A stretch of DNA of 64,000 nt from Ceratothoa steindachneri. Taxonomy: Eukaryota > Arthropoda > Malacostraca > Isopoda > Cymothoidae. The DNA is taken from NCBI GenBank assembly GCA_963969495.1, contig OZ018323.1, positions 72,202,920-72,266,919 of the forward strand, given 5' to 3'. Below are positions 11,901-23,192 of this stretch, one piece after another. Each line of letters starts with the position of its first letter. Within the stretch, counting starts at the first letter, position 1. The notes below the pieces were generated by a model. That model had not been told where the DNA came from, ran no database searches, and saw nothing but the letters and a program-made list of their open reading frames with translations. A program made the position numbers and the translations under genes.

Positions 11901-12640
11901 TCAAGAACAGAATTAAAACACAGGAATATTAACCTAATATTCCGCTAAAACAGATAATGAAGTATCAAATTGTAGACCAAGATTCAGTCCCGAACAAACA
12001 AAGAACTCTTTTATTACAATTTATCAACATTAAGAATAATGCGATAACCACATAGAGAAGTAAGATAAGCATGTTGTGGCAATGAGCGAATGAGAGCAAA
12101 AGTTCAAAAGCTTAAAACAAAAGATTGATACAAACCAGGGGAAAAGCGAAATGAAATCTTTTGATGGGCAACCAGGACATAAACCTCCGACTCACCATAA
12201 ACACATCATTTTCATATTCAATTTCTTTCTCACTTACATAATCATTATCCAAACCCTACTTTTACAATCGTACGAACTAAATCTTAATTGTAACACTATA
12301 AGGTGTTTAGGTATTGAGAAACTAAATATATATCTGAGTCTGGCTTACATATTATTGTTTAATTTTACACCACAAGCATTAAGACGAGAATCTTACCAAT
12401 ATACTAGAATAAGGGATTTTTAATCTTTACTATCTTATAAACATTTTGACATATATCCCAGATCTCAATAAGACAGAATTCCACAATTTATTAACATCTG
12501 GATAAAGTATTTTGTCTTTTTGGGGTAATATAATAGGGATAAAAAATATGATTTGAAGCATAATATGATATTAATAAAATAATGTATATATGTTGTTATT
12601 AGAGAAAAACATGCAGTATTATTTTACTTCAGCTTTAGTT
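8901..12640. other. Long AT-rich stretch without recognisable gene
   Basis: No protein family recognised on either strand. An 80-codon ORF at 10147-10389 and a 69-codon ORF at 10879-11088 (both plus) match nothing I know. From about 11400 to 12130 the plus strand is strikingly A-rich and T-poor, as if an old transcribed element's sense strand, but no coding motif survives. Confidence 0.45.
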
Positions 12641-12649
12641 TGGTCAAAG

Positions 12650-12800
12650 AAAGAAGAATTGATGGACGCAAACTCCAGGCGAAGTATAAACAGGATGATG
12701 AGGACAGAGACGTAAATGCCTCGTAACATTTATTTCAAACGTTTCAGGATTATAACTAATCCCATCATCAGTGCTAAAGAAAGAATACAAAATACAGACT
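12650..12800 (-). repeat. Penelope-like element terminal sequence
   Basis: Contains ATTTATTTCAAACGTTTCAG followed by a GATTATAACTAATCCCATCA segment and CAGTGCT. This is the AACGTTTC...ATCATCAGTGC signature I associate with Penelope-like terminal repeats (read on the minus strand as a dialogue of TGATGATGGGAT and GAAACG). It lies about 130 bases left of a large inverted repeat. Confidence 0.5.
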
Positions 12801-12927
12801 TGAATATATACATAAAAAGATAACACATGCAATAAAATTGTTAAACATAAATATTAAACTTGAGACGAATTGAGTACATTAGGAATATGGATGAAACCCC
12901 AACAAAACCAACGAGGGAGTCTCTAAA

Positions 12928-13757
12928 AAATAGGAAGGAAAATAATTGACAGTGGATTTTATTGATGCACCACTACCACCCTAAAAAAAATGTGAAATTT
13001 AACAAATTAACATGTTTTTAATGAGTCACTATATTTAATGGGACAGATAATGAGTTATTATTAACACTGGGTTGAAGTTTTCTAATATAAATTTACTCTA
13101 GCAGGTAAAGGTCCTAAATGTTTGTGACCGCATTAAGTATCGTGAACAGATGGTTTCGAAATGGAGATGGATCAGGATTTGAAAGGTGTAGTTCAGTTCT
13201 TTCCGATCTACCCATATGCTGAATGAAGCGGGAGTAAAGCGTACGCTTTGTTTACCCCACATATGATACATAGCTTCTCCACATACAAGGAAAAACGTAT
13301 ATAATTTTCGATTGCATATTAGTGGGTGGTTAATCTTTAACTTAAATAATTATCCAAGTCTGAAGTCATTAGTGAGAACAATAGATGGTAATAATTGAAG
13401 ATAGGTTGTTAAAACTGTTGAACTCAGCCTATCCTCAATTATTACCATCTATTTTTCTCATTAATGACTTTAGACTGGGATCATTATGGGTAGATCTGAA
13501 AGAACTAGACTACACCTTTCAAAACCAGATCCATCCCCAATTCGAAACCATCTGTTAAAATGTGGCTTGGACCATTACATGCTAGATTCAATTTATATTA
13601 CAAAACTTCAACCCAGTGTAAATAATAACTCATTATCTGTCCCATTAAATATAGTGAATCATTAAAAAACTTGCTAATTTGTTAAATTTCACAATATTTT
13701 TTTTAGGGGGGAGAGCAAGAATAAAATCCTCTCTAAATTATTTGCCTTCCTATAATT
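12928..13757. repeat. Large imperfect inverted repeat (hairpin-forming)
   Basis: The left arm (about 12928-13408) reappears as its reverse complement at about 13428-13757, around a spacer of roughly 20 bases. Matching pairs include ATAGATGGTAATAATTGA (13382) against TCAATTATTACCATCTAT (13436), and ACAGATGGTTTCGAAATGG (13148) against its complement near 13535. Outermost, TAGGAAGGAAAATAATT (12930) matches AATTATTTGCCTTCCTA. The left arm has an extra segment of about 125 bases (around 13220-13345) absent from the right. Arm identity is roughly 80-85% by eye. It could be a foldback/MITE-like element or two head-to-head insertions. Confidence 0.8.
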
Positions 13758-14647
13758 TATATATATACGAATGCCTGAATAAGCGGTCACATATTTCTCT
13801 ATCGATACATTTCATGATTTCATACCGAACTCTTTACGTTTGCTTTATGATAGAGAGACTAAAATATATATACGTTTTGCAAGAGCGTATTGACAAAAAG
13901 CAATATTAATTGACCGCGCTCGAAATTTTGCTGCCTATGTAACCATTATCATGAAACTTTACTCGGAATTTACCAATAGATAACAAGTACATCATATCGG
14001 AATTTGCCTGAGAAATCAGACAATTTTTAGGAATTCGATAAATATAATGATATTTAATTTTTTAGGAAATTTCTATAGAATCAAGGCAGGTTTACATGCT
14101 CAAATTTTCCTAATAATATATAGTTTTTTTTACAAAAGATTTCTACTTAAACAAATTACTTATGTAAATATAGAAAGCAAGATCATCAATATTATATTTT
14201 CTTCAAGCTTATTAATATTAAATAGGCCTAATTTTCTTTCATAACTCTGCTGCCTAGGTTGCTTTTAATTTTATCTACATTATATACTTTTTAAAATTCT
14301 TATAATAAGACTGGATTACCGACTCTAAAAGCTAATACATGAATGTTATTTCAGGATGGAACGAAAGTAATGTAGGATATTCTAATAAAATTATAAATAG
14401 TATTTGTTAAATTAGTGTGCATTATTGCCATTTAGAAATGCTACAATAAGCAACTTATACCATTTTCTCTAAGATTCTAAAAATATTTTTCATAAACTTC
14501 TTCAGGATTCACCCCTAAGTCCTTCCCTCTAAAGATCACTTTAGACATGTTTTAATTTATAACTTTCATAAAGGTGTCAATGCAAGTACAGTATCGAAAT
14601 TCATTCTAATCATTGATGTAAATGATGGAATGAAAGAAAAAAGTTGG
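13758..14647. other. AT-rich stretch without recognisable gene
   Basis: Very AT-rich; the ORFs here (13679-13909, 14047-14244) are Phe/Ile/Tyr-rich composition artefacts. No family recognised. Confidence 0.5.
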
Positions 14648-15110
14648 AAGAGGTGGTATTCACGTTTCCGAGTGGAGATTTCAGTCTAAAAGACGGAACA
14701 AAAGAAGGTCATCGCCAAAACCTTGATTCAGAAATATTGCAGGCTGTTGTCGCAGCAAATCTTACCATAGCTTTTAGCTAGCTCGCAGGAAAATTGACCT
14801 TATCTCATACTACTGTCCTACGGCAACTATAAATGATTGAAATGGTTCCAGTGATTGTAAAATTTGTGCCACAATTCTGCAAAAGTGTTTTACTTGCCGT
14901 GAGTCTTTGCTTTCACATCTCCATGCTTAGTTTCCAAGGGGGCTTCTTACTGGTAATGAGGCATATTGAAGTAATTGTACGTTACGAACTGTTAGACAAC
15001 AGTACAACAATTATTCTAATCTCTACTGCAATTAATTTCGTCGTTTTAAAGCCGCGTTGGGCCAGAGACATCACTCCTTAGGGGTATCAGCATAATGCCC
15101 CTTCTCACAG
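14648..15110 (+). pseudogene. mariner-type transposase relic (N-terminal HTH region)
   Basis: In shifting plus-strand frames one reads WYSRFR, GDFSLKDGTKEGH, NLDSEILQAVVAAN and LAGKL...LSHTTVLRQL. This is the helix-turn-helix linker order of SETMAR-like mariner transposases (GDFSLKD...GRP...VE.NP..T..ELA..L..S..TV...L). Further downstream the match is weak. The catalytic DDD core is not recognisable and there are several stops and frameshifts, so this is an old relic. No terminal repeats were found. Confidence 0.6.
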
Positions 15111-15280
15111 AGATCGAATGACCGAAAATCTTTTTTAAAGCTTGGTTGTGAAATATTGAAGAACGAATAATTAGCTCTCAAAAACGAAACAATAAAGAAT
15201 ATCTTGAAATTATATTGAGATTTAGTAGCTCATGAAACAAAATTAGCAGTAAGTGTACACTTTAATATATATATGTATTA

Positions 15281-15823
15281 TGTATAAATATAGTACAAGA
15301 GAAAATAAGAAATGGAGGCGAATGAGCAAATGAGACAGGAAACCGGAGTTTTTAAAGGCAAAAGAGAGGGACATTAGAAGAATCCAGAACCAAAAGGAGC
15401 AGAGGGCGGCACAGATCCTTTAGTTGTATGTGACATGGACAGTGAGCCTTTAAATTGTGAGCGGGTAAGAGCATGTGGTATAAAAATTCCTTAGAAGTTC
15501 CTAGCTTAGGAAGATACTGGGTTGGATGGGGTAACGCTTTGGGCGAAATATAGTTACCGTCCCTGGTAGCTTAGCGGTAAAGCATCTGACCGGCAATCAG
15601 CAGACCTGGGTTTGAGTCCCGGCCAGGAATTCAAAACATTTTCCCCTGGCGTTATTTCTGTTTACTCGGTAAAGGATCGCCTTCACTGTGCCGCCTTCTG
15701 CTCCCTTTGAGTCTGGATTTTTCTAATGTCCCTCTTTCTTGCCTTTAAAAAACTCCAGTTTCCTGTCTCATTTGCTCATTCGCGGCCAATTCTTATTTTC
15801 TCTTTTACTATATGTATTTATAG
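15281..15823. repeat. Inverted repeat flanking a tRNA-derived SINE
   Basis: The left arm at 15281-15422 and the right arm at 15669-15823 are reverse complements of one another. Shared words include GAATGAGCAAATGAGACAGG, AAAGAGGGACATTAGAA and GGAGCAGA.GGCGGCACAG. The spacer holds a tRNA-like head on the plus strand (15560-15630), which runs directly into the right arm, so the right arm looks like a SINE body. The left arm would then be the body of an oppositely oriented second copy without a recognisable head. Confidence 0.7.
15560..15630 (+). repeat. tRNA-derived SINE head
   Basis: A 71-base tRNA-like sequence. The acceptor TCCCTGG pairs with CCAGGAA in 6 of 7 positions, the D stem is GCTT/AAGC, and the T arm is CTGGG-TTTGAGT-CCCGG. 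The A box resembles TAGCTTAGCGG and the B box GGGTTTGAGTCCC, so it could recruit RNA polymerase III. The would-be anticodon loop is CCGGCAA, with C in place of the near-universal T33, and one stem pair is lost. Its position inside a dispersed-looking inverted repeat argues for a SINE rather than a working tRNA. Confidence 0.65.
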
Positions 15824-15948
15824 TCAGCTACACCAGGTTTCTGCATATTTCTTTCTGTCTTCAAATTTTTTTTGAAAGACAGAAAATAAAAATGGCATAG
15901 CCCTGTGGTGGTTGTATCATCACCCGCAGATCCTGTAGTTGCTTTCTT

Positions 15949-15950
<2 letters not shown>

Positions 15951-15979
<29 letters not shown>
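15951..15979. repeat. (TA)n microsatellite
   Basis: 29 bases of alternating T and A. Confidence 0.9.
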
Positions 15980-15981
<2 letters not shown>

Positions 15982-16084
15982 CATGAGAACGAACATTATT
16001 GTGATCTTAAATGTATCCAAGAATTAAACGGGATTATCCATTATAGCAGAAGTAGGCGCTATATGTAAATATATTTATCTAGAA

Positions 16085-16205
16085 AAACTTGTAGCTCAGG
16101 AGAGATAATATAAGTCAAGAAGAAACAACTGAGCAAGAACCTTTTACTGAATAAACTTTCTGGTTTAAACTAAGAGCCTTCTTTAGAACAAAAATGTAAG
16201 ACTTT
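16085..16205. repeat. Probable Penelope-like element terminal sequence
   Basis: Carries GAAACAACTGAGCAAGAACC, then TTACTGAATAAACTTTCTGG and TAAGAGCCTTCTTTAGAAC. The AAGAAGGCTCTTAGTTT...AAAGTTTATTCA arrangement is one I associate with Penelope-like ends. No coding sequence is attached. Weak evidence. Confidence 0.35.
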
Positions 16206-17595
16206 GTCGCAAATGATCTTGTTTCTGGGTGCCCAGACTTAATTAAAGGCAAATGGGTGAGGATGCGCAGAGTTTGGAAAAAGGTCGCTGGATATGCAAA
16301 GCAAATGCTAATATTCCAGTATTGGAATCACTGTTAATAATGGAAGTTATTAGAAAAGATATTGGAAAATTATTAAAAGTTCTGGGCAAATGGCAGTTTT
16401 ATATTTAATATAAATTACCATGTAAACACACATCGTATGGAGGAAATAATTAATAACGTCAAATTTTATTATTTTGTTTAATAAAACCCCAAATCCTACC
16501 TGCTTCATCTTAACATTCCATAGTGAAGTATATACTTTGAATATCTTCCAAATTTACTCTGAGCGGTCTGCGTTGCCTGGGCTTGTATCAGAGGTTAATT
16601 AAAGCAACAGAAAATGAGCCCTGTTGGCATTCAGGTAAGCGCTAGATGAGGCCACAAATAATTGGTGTCGCAATTTGTGTCACAACTTGGTTTCTAAAGA
16701 AACTAAATCGAATCATTTGTAAACTCGGAAAAATTATAATAATATTCAGTTGCAATGGATCCAATTGAGAATTCTACTCCTTTCTCATAGATGGATTAAC
16801 CATACCTCTACCTAATTAACAGTAGAGAAAATCTAACTTAAGTTTCAGACAGAGCAAAGCGATCTTCAGGATCCATATGCCCCTGAGCGATTGGATATTT
16901 GACGCACATTTGTTCTCTTTTTTCCTCGCCCTTTCCTTTATCCTTAGAGATCGTGCCCCATTTAATTCGCACCCTTAATCTATGGGACAAAAAGAGTCTG
17001 TTAAGTAGGCGTGAATAAAGCGTACCTTTACCTCCGATTCTAGAAGTGTACATACGTTATTTCTGAAATAGGAGAAGCTTGCTGGAAAAATCCCCTTTGA
17101 TTGATGCCAGCAAAGGAGGTACTTCCATGCTTTACAGCGATTTCATTTTCTAAGATCTCTTCCTAAAGGTATTATCCAGCGCCTCTATCTCAGGTGAAGC
17201 AGATATTGGCACACCTTACTTTCAAGCAGGCCTCAAAAACGTCTGCTACTTTCCTTGAGGTGTATTCATCCCTAATATATTAGCTAACATTCCATATGAA
17301 ATAGAAACTTTGAGACGTCACTTAAAACCTCGGAGAAATTCGAGTTATCTTAGCATCTTCCAACGATCCTGCAGTACGCGGCCCAAGGTCACTAACTAGC
17401 CACCACTCCTTTGCCGTAGAAATTAGATAGTTCTATGCATCCACAATCAAGAGTGCTGTAGGCGGCTAAATGTCACCTACTCGAAGCCGCGCATTCGCCA
17501 CTTCGGTTCCTATTCCCCCACTGATTTAAAGCAAAGACATCCACAACCCTTTTCCTTGGGTTCCTTTTGACGGAATTATGTAGACACCTGCCTTC
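16206..17595. other. No recognised gene; right part may be gag/protease remains of the gypsy relic
   Basis: From about 16840 the base composition becomes less AT-rich and stays so through the Ty3/gypsy pol relic that follows. This stretch may be its 5' part, but I could not recognise gag or LTR sequences. Confidence 0.3.
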
Positions 17596-17599
17596 AGTT

Positions 17600-19200
17600 A
17601 GTTGCGGCTGTGGTAAGTGAATACAAAGAACCCATTCTTCTAAGGGTTGACCCTATCAGCCACGCCAGGTTTCTGTTTGATACTGTGAGAGCCGGTTGTT
17701 TGGTGAAATTTGCGGAAAAAATATGCCGGCCCATTCTATAAAATCAAGGTTGTAAACGATAAAAAGATAGAAATATGGCCAAGGTTTCACACTCAATCCT
17801 CTTAGCTGCTGTTCTAACTCATTATGAACGACTAGTTTACCTAAAGCAGAATAGGGTAGTTGAGAAGAAAACTAAATTTTTCTCTACAGCTCTACAGGGA
17901 AGCAATTTATACTCTTTTCTGCATCAACGTTTAATTGCGGATGATCTACGGTGAGCACGCCTCTTCTTCGATTTTAATGACCTTGTCCCCCCATTTAAAG
18001 GAGATTAGGCTGGGAAGGAAACAGTTAGTCGCCATATTGAGGCACACAGACCTCAACCCACTTATCGTGCAAGAAGGCTTCCTCCTCATAAACCTGCCGG
18101 GGTATAGAAGTTAAGGAAATATTGCGTGCTGAACTACCTTGGCTCTCTCTCCAAGAACAAATGGGTGTTGCAGTTTCCTCTTGTTTCAAATCTTTAAGTG
18201 AATAGAGCTTTGCGTCAATTTTATGTGCCCCAATGCACATAAGGAAAGTGACCTATCAAGGGCCAAATTTAAATGATATTTCGGTTAGGCTGCAACATAA
18301 TCTATATTCTATAAGGTCGACATGGCTAAATTAGAGTAGCTAACACCCGATATCGATGATTCTATCTACATACCTGATACTATATAAAATTTGGCCATTT
18401 TGGAATGGGTCAGGATGTGACAGATTTAAAAAAATACGAGGGGGAAACTTTTTAGGTTTTTATCGATCTGTTAAGTCCCGAGAAGCACAACTCCAACCTT
18501 AGAACACTGTTCGAGTGTTTATATAATGTGGAGCTTTGAATTAAATGAGCAAAATAGAACTTGTAATAGTTGAATACTACCTTTTAGGGTCATTATTGGA
18601 TAAAGGGTAGTCTATCTCCTAACAGCGAGAAAATTGAGGTCAAAATCAACTTACCCTCGTCACTTGCCTTCAAACAGTTATTCAAATTCGTCCAGATACT
18701 TAACCTATACTATCTTTACATGCCATTATAGGCATAACACTTAAACTCTCAAATTTACTTTCACAAAGGGGAAAACGTTCCCCCCCCTCCTACTCAATTG
18801 GACAGATAAGACACTCTAGACTCCCCGAAGTTTCTAATCCATGCCAAATATTAAACTGCTTTCAGCAACACCGTTTGCAATCGATAACAGCATAGCAAGC
18901 CTATTGCAGTAAAGCAAAGGAAAAGTGAGTGCCATAGTCGGTTTTTCGATATGCTCACATTTACTGAAAGATTTTATAGTTCTTTGGACCGTGAGTGGCT
19001 GGCTGTATTTCTATCGGTGAAACATTTTCACAACTTGGTTGAGGTGCAAATTTCACGGTATTTACGGAATTTGGCTAGTCTTATCGTGGACAAAACTACT
19101 TTGGAATTCCATTGCCCACAAAAAATGTTGCCACCATAATTCGACATATTCAGTGAAGTCAAGGAAGTAACAGATGTTCTTTCTCCTAGCTATTACCTAA
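17600..19200 (+). pseudogene. Ty3/gypsy-like pol relic (protease?, RT, RNase H)
   Basis: Collinear plus-strand fragments in changing frames follow gypsy pol order. ARFLFDTV near 17680 resembles the protease active site (FLVDTG). HRPQPTYRARRLPPHKPAG near 18040 is the typical entry into RT. NLNDISVRLQHNLYSIR near 18270 and LYKIWPFWNGSGCDRFKKI near 18390 correspond to the RT palm, with FIDLLSPEKHNSNLRTLFEC near 18460 downstream of the catalytic box. YSSLDREWLAVFLSVKHFHN at about 18966-19025 is the RNase H start (FDRELLAVYLSVKHFRH-type). The YVDD catalytic box is destroyed. Many stops are present and no integrase or LTRs are attributable. This is an old, dead copy. Confidence 0.7.
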
Positions 19201-20859
19201 TTCGAGCAACTTCCGTACACTTCAAAATCCATGCATTTGCTAATATCAGTAATAGAGGGGAAAAATATGCAATAAATGGTTATAGCGATGAAATGAGAAT
19301 GAAAATGAACTAATGCCACCAAAGTAAAGATATAAACATAAAATGGACCATTTAAAATGAGGTATTGGTCTATAGCCTTCTTGTAGTCATGCAGCAAAAA
19401 ATATATGGGGCATATCCTATCATTCAATTACGTTTCATTCTATTTCAAAGAAACACTGTTAAACTTATTAGCTTTGGAAACACGTATCGATTAATGAGGT
19501 AATAATATATGGTACTGTTAAGAGTCTATATAGTCATGGTAATACTAAAGCTCATTTGATTATTAAATAGGAAAAGATGGTCTGGCCCTTATTAAAGAAA
19601 ATAATTCATTGAGAATTGTTCCTTTAATCACGAGTCATTTTACCTAAAAAATAGAATTGATGTTTCCTTCATTAATAGGTGCTTGGTAACTTTAAATAAC
19701 ATAAATATATTTTAATGCTTCCTTTTTAAAACTTTTTTGGGGGGGTATTTACTAGTAATCAATATATACTTCTTATTTAAAGGGAGTGTATGTATTATAA
19801 TTACTAGCGGAATATATGGGTTTACCTTTTCTCCTTTACCTATAATCTCTACTTTTGTATGCATCCTTTTCAAAATTTAAAAGTTAGTCTAGTTTTGTTT
19901 TTTTATAATCTACTATGAATAATCTGAGTAAAACAATGAATTTAGTTTTGTTAATGTTAGATTAAAGCATATATGGCAATTCAATAAAGTCCAAACTTTC
20001 TGCTCAAAAGAGCCTCACGATAAAACAGGTAGCGTCTAACTTGGAAAAATCTTTTCAGTAATTTTCCTAGGAAAGAAAATATGATTACACGGAAACTGTT
20101 TTCAATGTAGACTAGCAAAGTTATTAATTCCATAAAATGTTTATAACTACTTTAAATTTAAAGGAAATCTTTTGGGAATGGGTAAATATTTTTGTTACCT
20201 TTCGAAACTAGAGTAAGACACGCAACTATATAAATAATGAGCTCAAATCATATACAAACTAATGTATAATAAACAAATTTAAGAGGAACTGAATAAAATT
20301 ATTTTTCGCAAACAAATGTTTATTAGCTTAGTAACTATAAATTGAAGAATTTTTATACTCTTAAAAAGTAAAAATCTTTGTTTAAGTGTTCTCATAGGGG
20401 CATTAGAAGTATTGACTTCATGTGGAATAAGTACATGTGTGTATAGCTAGTTTTATTGGGACTGGTGTATGGAGGGATTCTATGGATGTGTGACAAATGT
20501 ATAAGAAAGAAAATGCTAGCAAGTTGCCAATTATGCATACTGAATTTCCCTTAAATCCGATTGAGCAGAGAAATTATATGGTTCAATCCTAAGTTTTGTT
20601 TTGGCAGGAACTCTTAATCTCCTTTTCTCCTAGTGAATAACGAATCTATAGTTTCTGTTCAAAATATGGTCTATTTTATTTAAGTAATTATTTTAGTCTT
20701 ATACAGATTAATAGCAGTGAAAAATACCTCAAATATTGGGCAAGCGCTGTATTAATGTTACGTTTTCATATCTGGCTACTCTCTCTTTAGGAATAAATTT
20801 CTTTTTAGTTACCTAAGCAGTTTATCAGGCATATCTTTGGTTAATTTGCGGCACTTTTG
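19201..20859. other. AT-rich stretch without recognisable gene
   Basis: Nothing recognised; the short ORFs are hydrophobic composition artefacts. Confidence 0.5.
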
Positions 20860-21214
20860 ACGGTAAAATAGCAGGTTGCGCGTAAATCTGGTGAAATAGA
20901 GGCAATGGCTGCGGCAAAAGCATGAGCTTGGAAAAGGTAAAAGAAAAATTGGAAATAAGAGAAGGAGAAAGGAGCTTGTAAAGAATTGCGGAGGCAAGAG
21001 ACAATGCTTCAAAGGATTTTACACAAATAAAGCAGATGAAGGATGATGAATGCATAGAGTTAAATGAGTAGGATAAGATCAAGGATAGGTGGTAAACATA
21101 CAACAAGGAGTAACAACAAGGACCAACAACAAGGTAAGAAGGTACCCTAGGAGACCTTACGGTCCATTCAAAGAGGGTACCTTTCGACTAGCAATCGAGC
21201 GGGCGCAAGGCTGC

Positions 21215-22357
21215 TCAATTGTTTTGCGTCCCTAAACGGCCATTTTTCAAGACTTTGTCTAGTCTTGACTTGAACTGGTCAACAGATTCACTGCTGACAA
21301 CTTCCAATGAAAGTGCGTTCCACATACCGCAGATACTGTAAGTGAAAAAATTTCCACACAGATTGCGGTTGTAACGCTTCAGTTCAAGTTTGAAGCCGTG
21401 ATTGCGCGTTCTGTTCTCACTCAGTGTGAACATATCCCGGTAGTCAACATTGTCTAACCCTCGAAGTATTTTGAAAACTTCGATGAGCTGACCACGCAGT
21501 CTACGGGTTTCCAGCGAGAACAGATTTAATTCCCTTAGTCTATCCTCATAACTTTTATGTCGGATAGAGGGAATCAGCTTGGTTGCCCTGGCTTGTACGC
21601 GTTCTAATCTCGCGAAGTCCTTTCGCAATGAAGAACTCCAAAATTGTACGGCATACTCTAGGTGCGGTCGGACAAGTGAGTTGTACATGCACAGTACAAT
21701 CTTTTGGTTCCGATAACCAAACTGGCGCTTAATATAGCCTAGCATCCTTTGGGCCTTTTTCTCCGCCTCAATGCACTGTTTCGAGAACTTGAGGTCACTA
21801 GTGATTGTTACACCCAAGTCCTTCTCAGTGTCGGTGGATACCATAGCAGTGCCCTTAAGGATATACTGAGATTGGGGGTTTCTGTGGCCGATATGCATCA
21901 CTTTGCATTTGCCCACGTTAAAAGGCATTTGCCACGTGTCCGACCACGCCCCAATCTTCCCAAGATCTTTCTGCAGGCGGGCAGTATTTCCCTCCTTTGC
22001 AACGTTCATACCAAGCTTGGTATCGTCGGCAAATTTGGAAATCTTGGCAACCATGTCACCGTCTATGTCGTTGACATAGATGATGAATAGTAGTGGTCCC
22101 AGTACAGAACCTTGAGGCACCCTGCTAGTAACGGGCACCCACTCAGAAGACTGTCCATTCACCACCACCCGTTGCCGTCTGCCACTTAGCCAGTTCTCGA
22201 TCCAGCCGGCTACCTTTCCGTCTATGCCAAGCGCTTGCTTTTTCCGGTGAAGGCGGCGGTGTGGTACCTTATCAAAGGCTTTCTGAAAGTCTAGGTAGAC
22301 CACATCCACCGCCTTGTCCCGATCGTGCTCACCGAAAACGAAGTGGAAGAATTCCAC
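21215..22357 (-). CDS. CR1 ORF2, reverse transcriptase catalytic and C-terminal part
   Basis: 380-codon open frame. It carries LDFQKAFDKVPH, VPQGSVLGPLLF and FADDTKL (the metal-binding Asp pair), then the same C-terminal region as copy 1, ending KSGRLGTQNN-like after the extension into the 3' region. A frameshift at about 22357-22362 separates it from the upstream RT fingers (SNYRPISLTS at about 22520). It is almost the same protein as 3349-4782, with only scattered substitutions, so the two elements come from one recently active family. The first Met is internal. Confidence 0.85.
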   Translation of the reverse strand: MEFFHFVFGEHDRDKAVDVVYLDFQKAFDKVPHRRLHRKKQALGIDGKVAGWIENWLSGRRQRVVVNGQSSEWVPVTSRVPQGSVLGPLLFIIYVNDIDGDMVAKISKFADDTKLGMNVAKEGNTARLQKDLGKIGAWSDTWQMPFNVGKCKVMHIGHRNPQSQYILKGTAMVSTDTEKDLGVTITSDLKFSKQCIEAEKKAQRMLGYIKRQFGYRNQKIVLCMYNSLVRPHLEYAVQFWSSSLRKDFARLERVQARATKLIPSIRHKSYEDRLRELNLFSLETRRLRGQLIEVFKILRGLDNVDYRDMFTLSENRTRNHGFKLELKRYNRNLCGNFFTYSICGMWNALSLEVVSSESVDQFKSRLDKVLKNGRLGTQNN

Positions 22358-22361
22358 AACG

Positions 22362-22874
22362 TTAGTCAGGCATGACCGTTGCCTTCGGGAGCCGTGCTGG
22401 GAACTCCAGCTTTTCCCCCGAGTAGGAATCAGTCAGTAGCAGGTGTAACTCTAAATACGACGTCACTTTGTCCACCATGATGCTTTCCATGAGTTTACCG
22501 ACTATCGAAGTCAGACTGATAGGTCGGTAGTTCGACGGTTGGTTACGGTCCCCTTTCTTGAAGATAGGAGTCACCTCCGCCTCACGCCAGTCTCTAGGAA
22601 CGCATTTGGTCCGGATTGACATGTTAAAGATAGCGCACAGATGTCGTGATACTTCATCGCACACTTCCTTCAACACTTTAGGTAGAAACACGTCCGGTCC
22701 AGGGGACTTATTCGTCTTTAAGTCAGCGATCTTTTTCTTTATTTCTCCTTCGGTGAAGTCCATTGCCTCCAGCTTTTCCCCCCCAGTAGGAATCCGTTGG
22801 CTGATAAATAGGACCACACTGTTCAGTAAACACTGAAGAGAATTAGTCGTTGAGCAGGTTAGCATTTTCTGCAT
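22362..22874 (-). pseudogene. CR1 ORF2, pre-RT linker and RT N-terminus
   Basis: Contains DLKTNKSPGPDVFLPKVLKE, the typical K.KSPGPDG entry into non-LTR RT. It continues through VPRDWREAEVTPIFKKGDRN and NYRPISLTSIVGKLME, then shifts frame before the catalytic core. Upstream on the same strand (22880-23190) the linker continues in another frame as WFNRKIGQLLRGKRNVYRQS-like sequence. It belongs to the same ORF2 as the blocks on either side. Confidence 0.8.
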
Positions 22875-23192
22875 CGGAATGCTTTAATGTCCCCTCCTCA
22901 TTCCTCAAAGGTCCAATCGTTTGACGGATTGGTTTACCGCTATTCACATATCCAAAAAACTCCTTGGGATTCTCTTTACAGAGTCTCACCACTCGGAGTT
23001 CCTCAGACCACTGAGCCGCCTTATACTGGACTTCACTCTCCTGGCTAGCCTCCGGTATTCGTCAAAGTCACCCCATATCTTCGATTGCCGGTACACATTT
23101 CTCTTCCCCCTAAGCAGTTGCCCGATTTTTCGATTAAACCACTTTGGTTGAACAGAGGACCGACGGGGGCATTTCAGAGGGATAAAACGCGA

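Noticed and set aside
12928..13757. CRISPR-like or satellite array
   Set aside because: The repetition is a single inverted pair, not direct repeats with spacers.
15560..15630. Functional tRNA gene
   Set aside because: C in place of T33, mismatched stems and inclusion in a repeat point to a tRNA-derived SINE.
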